The translations under genes and the position numbers were made by a program. From NCBI GenBank assembly GCA_000149225.2, contig CM000687.1, forward strand, positions 114,501-178,500: a DNA stretch of 64,000 bases, read 5' to 3'. The notes below the pieces were generated by a model. The model was not told where the DNA came from. It searched no databases and saw nothing but the letters and a program-made list of their open reading frames with translations. The stretch comes from Lachancea kluyveri NRRL Y-12651 (taxonomy: Eukaryota; Ascomycota; Saccharomycetes; Saccharomycetales; Saccharomycetaceae). Positions within the stretch are counted from its first letter, which is position 1. Every line of letters begins with the position of its first letter. This document shows positions 31,049 through 38,300 of the stretch, one piece after another.

Positions 31049-31143
31049 CGACACCAGCAGGATTTGAACCAGCGCGGGCAGAGCCCAAGAGATCTCTCAA
31101 TCGAAGTTCGAGTCTCTCGCCTTAACCACTCGGCCATAGTGCC
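31049..31143 (-). tRNA. tRNA-Ser(CGA), intron-containing (SUP61 counterpart)
   Basis: On the minus strand the 95-nt gene begins GGCACTATGGCCGAGTGG (A box) and ends with the B box GGTTCAAATCC and an acceptor strand that pairs with the 5' end. A long variable arm marks class II tRNA-Ser. The anticodon is CGA, reading UCG. Relative to the 81-nt mature S. cerevisiae sequence that I recall, 14 extra nucleotides lie after position 37, the canonical intron site; the S. cerevisiae intron is 19 nt. It sits between BUD31 and the YCR061W homolog, exactly like tS(CGA)C (SUP61), the essential single-copy gene for this tRNA in S. cerevisiae. Confidence 0.95.
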
Positions 31144-31253
31144 GTTAAACCTGTTGAGCTGAGTTACCTAAAAATTTCATATTATTCACTAGATTTGAAG
31201 GTTGATACAAACACAAAAGATCTCTTCAAAGAGTGTGAGAATTAGGTGGATAT

Positions 31254-31575
31254 TGTTGGAACGAAATACAACTATCGACCATCGACTAGTATTCGTGTTA
31301 CTAGTATATTATCACACACGGTGTTATAAGGTGACATAAAGAATGAGAAACAGTCATCTAAATTAGTGGAAGCTGAAACGCAAGGATTGATAATGTAATA
31401 GGATAATGAACCAGAAACATATAAAAGGAAGAATATTTGTATGTAGAATTATCGACTCTCTTTTCTGAATTCCTAGAAAGGTGGGGAGAACTTCTAGTAT
31501 AACCATATACCAATTATTATAGCCTTAATCAAAAGTGGAATCTCAACAATTGTCCCAATATCAACATATTTCTCA
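31254..31575 (+). mobile_element. Ty1/Ty2 (delta)-type solo LTR
   Basis: About 322 bp run from TGTTGGA to TTTCTCA, with internal segments closely resembling the S. cerevisiae delta LTR, including the AGTGGAAGCTGAAACGCAAG segment (about 31364-31383). No internal gag-pol region is attached, so it is a solo LTR left by recombination. No clear 5-bp target-site duplication is seen, since other LTR pieces adjoin its right end. It begins 111 bp upstream of the tRNA-Ser 5' end, the usual Ty1 integration zone. It looks relatively young. Confidence 0.9.
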
Positions 31576-31617
31576 CAAATACTAGTCGATGGCCGATAGT
31601 TGTATTTCCTTCCAACG
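31576..31617 (-). mobile_element. Fragment of a Ty1-type LTR (5' terminus), inverted
   Basis: About 42 bp correspond, on the minus strand, to the first 42 bases of the same LTR family. The piece directly abuts the right end of the full LTR in opposite orientation. It is a partial fossil, probably left by nested insertion or recombination. Confidence 0.75.
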
Positions 31618-31765
31618 CTATTACATTATCAATCCCTGCGTTCCAGCTTCCATCAAATCTGATAACTACTTCTCATTCTCTATGTCATCTTCTTACACCA
31701 TGTGTGGTAATATACTTGTAATACGAATACTAGTCCACATACGATAGTTGAATTTCTTTCCAACA
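31618..31765 (-). mobile_element. Partial Ty1-type LTR (5' half), inverted
   Basis: About 148 bp match, on the minus strand, the 5' half of the LTR family, from TGTTGGA at 31765 to the TGATAATGTAATAG region. It is truncated where the smaller fragment begins and is more diverged than the full LTR, so probably older. Confidence 0.8.
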
Positions 31766-32159
31766 CAGATAAAATTGAATGCGCAAATTACATTAATCAG
31801 TGATGCTGATAAATAAGTTAAGGACTCTTACATGTCGTTATTATTAGGTATTAATAGAAAAAAGGCTATATGCACTTTCTTTTGAGTGGGACTCGTTTAT
31901 ATGATTCGTCGAAGAAATAGCAACCCAACATGCGTGTTTAGTTGTGTTTAGTTGTGTTTTTCTGTTTTCTCTTGTGTGTGTGTTTTTTTTTTTTTTTTTT
32001 TTTTGTTTCTTTCTTTGTTTGTATTTTTATTTTCATTTTCCTTTTTATTTTTATTTTTACTATTATTATTATTATTTTTTTTTTATTATCTTCATATCAT
32101 TAGCAGTCATATTTTTTTTCATTTTCACCTTTCTTCGTCAATGCGCGCAGAAATGTATA
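31766..32159. other. Intergenic T-rich low-complexity DNA
   Basis: This stretch follows the LTR cluster and holds the 3' flank of the YCR061W homolog. From about 31960 to 32125 the plus strand is almost entirely T with scattered C, A and G, including a run of 22 T (31983-32004) and a TTA/TTAT repeat. Phenylalanine-rich frames here are artefacts of composition. No gene is seen. Confidence 0.8.
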
Positions 32160-34037
32160 CTACAACCTATTTGCACGTTCTTTCAACCAATCTCTCCACA
32201 TAAACAAGAGCATTTCCCATGCCATAACCAACGTAATGAAGCCGACACTCAAATTGAAAGTAAACATACTGGTTAGACCTCTGTATTCCAAAGCTTCAAC
32301 TACTTGGTCAGTAGATTCCATGAAAATCAAACCACCACATAGCAAGCAGAATGATGTGATCAGCTCGGTAAATGGTCTGGAAGGATTCAAATTTTTATTA
32401 GGAACCAACATCAATAGAACAAAGGTGATGAGTCTAAAGAAAGATCCATAGGACAATAAATAGCCCCATTGTACATGAATTGTAGTAGAGGTTTGCGAAG
32501 CCTGGGCATGCTGGGACATTAGTATACCAGTCCAAAATATGGTAAAGGCAGGGAACGGATTTGGAGAGTAACCTGGAGAGCCGGCATGGATTGCATCGGA
32601 AGAAATGTTGGTGTGCTTGAGCACGTGGCTGTATCTCCAATCACTCAATTTGTACTCGGCCAATAAACCACACAAACCGCAACCAATATACATGAACGCA
32701 ATGGAAACGTGCTGCAAATCTTTGGCCGCCCACTTGCCCCCTGGATTAGATAGGTGTTCCAAAAACACGTTAGTAGACCCGTAAAAGAAGATTAGGAAAG
32801 ATTCAAGACCTTCCATAGTGATGGTGCCGTGAGGAGTAATTCTATACCAAAAGGAGTCAGACTTGACTTGATTTTTAAAAATGATGGTCTTGTTCCATGA
32901 CCAACCGTTATGTGCACCAAACCCACAGTAACGAGCCAACGACACAAGGCCTATGCTCAAAAACACACCACCTTTAATCCAGTGGGCTAGTAGATTAAAA
33001 ACCCTTATTCCTTTACCGAATAAGCTTCCAACGGCAACACCAACAGCAAGGTTGATCAGTAAGTACATTAGCATCGGATAGTTTAACATTCTAAAGATGA
33101 GTTTGAAGAGTTGGCCGAATCTGTGAGCGCATTTTTGAACCATTGGGTTCGAAAAAACTTTGGACAAATAGTTGTCCCTTTTGGTGGAAGTCTTGGACTT
33201 GTGCTTTATAGCCAATCCGGAAGACGAGGCCACACGCTGTTCGATATCCCTAGCAAACTCTTCGTCATAAAGTTCACTAAAGTTGGCATCGTCTTGGTAC
33301 TTAGTCTTAAAGTCTTCAGCGTTTTTGTGTTGGTCGATCAATGTTGTTGTAGGAGAGCCAACAGAATCTCTAGGTAACTCTGGGGATGACGAGCCCCCTT
33401 GCTCGTGTTGAGCATTATAGTCATTCAACGGGATAAAGTTTGTGCCAAAATATTCGTCCAGCTCGTCATCACCGATAACCCACTTAGTGGCCTGTGTAAT
33501 TATAGCGGACACGAAATGTAAAATCGTAACAAAAAGCAAAATCCATGACATTTTTGCATACGCATTATGTGGGTACCAATCTTCAGGGAATGAGCTACCA
33601 AACACTGATAGGGAGATTAGCGAGGAGATTACAACTAAGAAATGGACGGACAACATTGGTAAATACCAATTGGAGCGAACATTGTTTAAAACTAATGAAA
33701 CAGGGTAAGTAACCGCCGTAGCTAGAGTGATAGTTATAACATGATACCAGAAGGCATTTCTGTTACCCTTGTCGGTGGTGAATAAAGTAGTAGTGTTATA
33801 GCTTTCCCAATACAACCGCTCAGCAGGCGTTAGGTTTGTCTCTAAAATAGGTAGTCCATGTTTGTGACGACTCTCATGCGCAATTGGAGTCAATTCTGCA
33901 GCATTTGTAGACGTCGTCCTTGTCGATGGATATTCAGCTTCCATATCCATGTCCATGTCCATGTCCATGTTCTCGTCATCATGAGCACTAACATAACCAA
34001 CAAGCGCTAACGAAAGTAAAAGCGTGGACAGTTTCAT
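32160..34037 (-). CDS. YCR061W-type membrane protein (DUF2427/Ytp1-like)
   Basis: This 625-residue multi-spanning protein has an N-terminal signal peptide (about 1-18), a short lumenal segment, two or three membrane segments (about 90-185), a hydrophilic loop of about 100 residues (185-285), and about seven further membrane segments to the end. Length and layout match S. cerevisiae YCR061W (631 residues), whose function is unknown; I recall these as DUF2427 plus Ytp1-like C-terminal domains. Just after the signal peptide, residues 24-32 are a perfect alternation of Met and Asp, flanked by acidic and His residues. Position between the tRNA-Ser gene and TAH1 supports the assignment. Confidence 0.88.
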   Translation of the reverse strand: MKLSTLLLSLALVGYVSAHDDENMDMDMDMDMEAEYPSTRTTSTNAAELTPIAHESRHKHGLPILETNLTPAERLYWESYNTTTLFTTDKGNRNAFWYHVITITLATAVTYPVSLVLNNVRSNWYLPMLSVHFLVVISSLISLSVFGSSFPEDWYPHNAYAKMSWILLFVTILHFVSAIITQATKWVIGDDELDEYFGTNFIPLNDYNAQHEQGGSSSPELPRDSVGSPTTTLIDQHKNAEDFKTKYQDDANFSELYDEEFARDIEQRVASSSGLAIKHKSKTSTKRDNYLSKVFSNPMVQKCAHRFGQLFKLIFRMLNYPMLMYLLINLAVGVAVGSLFGKGIRVFNLLAHWIKGGVFLSIGLVSLARYCGFGAHNGWSWNKTIIFKNQVKSDSFWYRITPHGTITMEGLESFLIFFYGSTNVFLEHLSNPGGKWAAKDLQHVSIAFMYIGCGLCGLLAEYKLSDWRYSHVLKHTNISSDAIHAGSPGYSPNPFPAFTIFWTGILMSQHAQASQTSTTIHVQWGYLLSYGSFFRLITFVLLMLVPNKNLNPSRPFTELITSFCLLCGGLIFMESTDQVVEALEYRGLTSMFTFNLSVGFITLVMAWEMLLFMWRDWLKERANRL

Positions 34038-35313
34038 TTTGGTGTGTGTTGTGTTGTGCAGCTCCCTTATGAGATAAAATTGATAAAGGGTCTACCGCCT
34101 GTTAATTCTCTCCATATATACCACATCCCTCCTTTTAGCTAGAGATGAGCTTACAAATAATAATACCTCAAGGTGCTCCTCAGAAATGCGCGCAGCGCTG
34201 AGCGCTTAATCTGCGGAAGCGGTGGTCTTATACGCGCCGATATTATGTAGTAGCAAAAAGGACGTATAAGCGGCCGATAGGTTACTCGAAGTAGACTAAT
34301 AGCACCAGCTGAGTTCATTGGATCGTTCAGTAATCTTTCGTTCCGCGTACGACACCAGTTACAAAGAATGCATATCTACTCTTCTCTTCTCAATTACACA
34401 ATCCCACTTCTCTTGTCTATCAGAACATTCTAGCATCAAAATTGCTCTTCCCGCTTCGGCTGCAAGAGCAAAAAAAAAAAAGGATGATAAACGATGTTAC
34501 GAGTAACAGGAGTATTACAAAACGTTTAGAAGGCAGATATGTGGCTATGATTCTATTTCCAGAAATGCCTGCGTTTCACAAGGAATTTTGAAGCATCTGA
34601 CTAACAAGGCTTTTCAGTTGTCTGAAAGGCTAATCATGGTTTCTCCGCCCGGCGTTACAGGTTCGGAGAGCTGTGATTTATTATTCAGGGCTTTCGTTCC
34701 TAAACTATTGTAATTATTGGCTTTCTCGAAAATCTCAGCTAAACGTCACTCGTCTGCGTTTGAGTCCCTGCCGTGGGAAACATTAAGGACCGGCGCAAAC
34801 CCGCGGAAGGAATCGACTCAGCTATTCTATTTTCTACCTTGCCCATATTGCTGCCGATACGGCTCTATTCCTTTGCCCCTTTTCAAAACACCCCTTGGGA
34901 GGGAAACCAACGGAACGTGCAAATAAGAACGGTCCTATAACTACGTTAGTTCCGTAGGCTCTCCCTATTTCCGAAATAGGCCTTCGGACGAGCTTTCAGA
35001 AGCTCGTCCTGTTGTCGAATGCTCTCAGAACTGGGGAGTGGGCATTTTAGACGTCGAAATAGAAGCAATTTTGTGGTAATAGCGGATTTTCTTGTTAATC
35101 TTAGTTTCTTGTCGGCGGCTAACTCGACTTCAGGTGGCAAAGATTCTCTGGATTTTTACAGCTTGAGTTGCAATTTGCAGAACAAACAGACATTAGAGAC
35201 ATGAAGATTAAAGATTACAGAATTGCTTTCTCTCTCTCAATCCTTTCCCCTTTTTGTGATTCTGTGTATTTTCAATCTTCGCCAATTGTCTTAACCTCTG
35301 TAACCGTACTGGC
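34038..35313. other. 1.28-kb divergent gap between the YCR061W homolog and FKS3
   Basis: This is one of the longest non-coding stretches in the window. The left third contains GC-rich sequence with the AGCGCTGAGCGCT repeat (near 34193-34205), probably promoter DNA of the YCR061W homolog. The middle and right hold several inverted repeats: CTTTTCAG/CTGAAAGG near 34611-34629, TCTCCG/CGGAGA at 34642-34669, and the cluster listed at 34934-35009. No convincing reading frame is present. It may hold a structured non-coding RNA or a decayed insertion. Confidence 0.55.
34934..35009. repeat. Three consecutive short inverted repeats
   Basis: CTACG/CGTAG (34941-34957), CCTATTT/AAATAGG with a 3-nt loop (34964-34980), and a perfect 10-bp stem GGACGAGCTT/AAGCTCGTCC with a 4-nt loop (34986-35009) lie back to back, 300-380 bp upstream of FKS3. 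Function unknown. Confidence 0.75.
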
Positions 35314-38300
35314 ATGTCCAATTTCAGTGGATGTACAAACGACTTGCATGTGAGCGATATCCCATCTACCGTGGAGCGTCAAAAGTCGTTGTATCCATCA
35401 TGGAATGACGATGCTCCATTGACTGAAAATGAGATTCAATCTATTCTAACTGGTTTGCAAAGAGCTTTCCAGTTCCAAAAAGACAACGTCAGTAACATTT
35501 ACGACTATCTTATGTCTATGTTGGACTCTAGGGCAAGCAGGATGGGGCCAATGGAGGCCTTGAATAGCTTGTACCAGGATTACGTTGGTGTTAGAGGCTC
35601 GAACTTTATGAAGTGGTACGCCTCTTCTAGGATCGATGTGATAGGTGGAGCTAAAGACAAAGAGCTATTTGGAGATGCGAAACCTGGTTGGGCCAAAAGT
35701 ACTGCTCCTAGTGATCTTATTTTGCAAGTGTCGTTGTACTTGTTATGTTGGGGAGAAGCTAACCACGTCAGGTTTATGCCTGAGTGCTTATGCTTTATTT
35801 TTAAAGTTTGCTGTGACTACTACTATTACTCATACTGCCATGATATGAAAACCGGAAGGGTACCATGGGCTGGTAAAAGGCCTTTGCCATTCCTTGATCA
35901 TGTGATAACACCGCTATACAACTTTCACAAGTCCCAGCAGTGTAGTTTGAATGGTGACGTTGCCAGTTTAAAGGATCACTCTAAAGTCATTGGATACGAT
36001 GATATCAACCAGTTTTTTTGGCACAGGGAAGACTTGGATAGACTAAAGCTTCAAAACAATACGTTGTTGAATACAATCCCCATAGAGCAACACTACCTGT
36101 TCTTGAATCAAATAGATTGGTCCAGATGCTTCTACAAGACATACTATGAGTCCAGAACCTGGTTCCACGTTGTTACCAACTTCAACCGTATTTGGATCAT
36201 CCATCTATCTGTATTTTGGTATTACACCACCTTCAACAGCAAGCCAATATACACCCAATATTATGACCAGACCATAGACAATCAACCTACTATTCAATGC
36301 ACTCTCTCTGCTTTATCCATTGCCGGTGTCATTGCTACTCTGGTAAACTTATTTGCTACGATTGGTGAGTTGTTGTTTGTCCCAAGAAAATTTCCTGGTG
36401 CCCTAACTTTAACCTTGGGAAGAAGAATCTTCATTTTGATGGGGATATTGTTTTTGAATCTTAGCCCATCGATTTACATCTTTGGTGTACACCCATGGAA
36501 TACTGTTACCAAAATAGGATTGACCCTTGCAGTTTGTCAATTCGTCTTGTCACTTGTAACCGTTGCGTATTTTTCAGTCGTTCCATTGCAACACCTCTTT
36601 ACCATGTCAAATGGTGAGGAGCAGTCACCAGAGCAATCTTTTGTCAATTTCATTGTACCATTACAGAGAAGAAACCATTTGGCTTCAGTCTTTTTTTGGA
36701 CACTGGTTTTTGCCTCCAAGTTTGTGGAGTCTTATTTTTTCTTAACACTATCGCTGAAGGATCCTATAAGAGAATTGAGTAGCATAGCATCGAAACACTG
36801 TGACATAGACAGCTTTGTAAGTGGCATGGTATGCCAATTCCAGCCAAAGGTATTGTTGGCCATGATGATACTAACTGACGCGGTGCTATTCTTTTTGGAT
36901 ACCTATTTGTGGTATGTAATATTCAGCACTTTTTTTTCTACGGCTAGATCTTTCTACCTAGGTATATCCATTTGGACCCCCTGGAGAAACGTTTTCAGTA
37001 AGCTTCCAAAGAGAATCTTCTCCAAAATCATATTTTCAAACCAATGCCACCATTATTCGTGTGGACAACAACAGGTGGCGAAGGTATGGAACGAAATTAT
37101 ATGGTCGATGTATCGCGAACACTTGATTTCGGATGAACATGTACAAAAATTGGTATATCATCAAATTGCAACACCGGATCAAACAAATGGATGCATGGTC
37201 GAAGAGCCCGCATTTTTGCACTTCCAAGAAGAGCATTTTTTCAAGTCATCGTTGTTCCATTCTCATCGATCAGCAAAGAGACGAATAACGTTCTTTGCAC
37301 GATCCTTGGTGTGTCCTATGCCAGAAACATCGTCTGTCGAGAATATGCCTGTTTTCACGGTTTTGATACCGCACTACAATGAAAAAATTTTGTTAAGTAT
37401 CAGAGAGATTGTAAAAGAGGAAGACGAATACTCGCACGTTACTCTATTAGAGTATTTGAAATCTCTATACCGAAACGAATGGATGTGTTTTGTCGCTGAA
37501 ACTAGAAGATTGGCAGAAGAAAGTTTTGAAGAAAATTCAAAGGAAGATCTTGCATCGTCCACTTCTCCCTCTTTGCCAACAATTGTTGGCGATAAGCCGT
37601 CGACACTTTCCTATTCGTTTGCCGGTTTTAAAACTGCCACCTCGGATTTTATCTTGAGAACGCGAATGTGGACATCTTTGCGTACACAAACATTGTTTAG
37701 AACCGTATCAGGATTTATGAACTACTCAAAGGCTATTAGCCTATTACATAGTGTAGAAAAAAGCCCTAAACACACTCCAGAATCTGCAGATTTTGTGGCA
37801 CTGCATAAGTTTAGAATGGTTGTGTCGATGCAAAAGATGAACAGTTTTGGCAAGGAGGATATTGAAAATAGAGATCATTTATTAAGGCTATATCCGCACC
37901 TTCAGATCGCGTATATCGATGAAGAGTACGATCCAGATAACGGTAAAAAGACATACTATTCTGCCCTCATCGATGGCCATTGTGAGATATTAGAAAGTGG
38001 GCAACGGAAACCCAGATATAGAATACGTCTTTCTGGAAATCCAATTCTTGGTGACGGTAAATCTGATAATCAAAATCATGCAATCATTTTTGGGCGTGGT
38101 GAGTACATTCAATTGGTAGATGCTAATCAAGATAACTATCTCGAGGAGTGTTTGAAAATTAAAAGTGTCTTGAAAGAGTTTGAATACGATTCCAATTTTT
38201 TACCGACCGATGTGGAGGGTTCCAATTCACCTCCTGTTGCGATCGTAGGTACCCGTGAGTATATCTTTTCAGAAAAAATTGGAGTGTTGGAAGATATAGC

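Noticed and set aside
30843-31100. 85-codon minus-strand frame
   Set aside because: It overlaps the tRNA-Ser gene and has no family resemblance.
31944-32276. 110-codon Phe-rich plus-strand frame
   Set aside because: Product of T-rich low-complexity DNA, overlapping the end of the YCR061W homolog.
34964-34984. TTTCCGAAA core resembling centromere element CDEIII
   Set aside because: No CDEI partner and no AT-rich CDEII of about 80 bp beside it; the core is simply part of a short palindrome.
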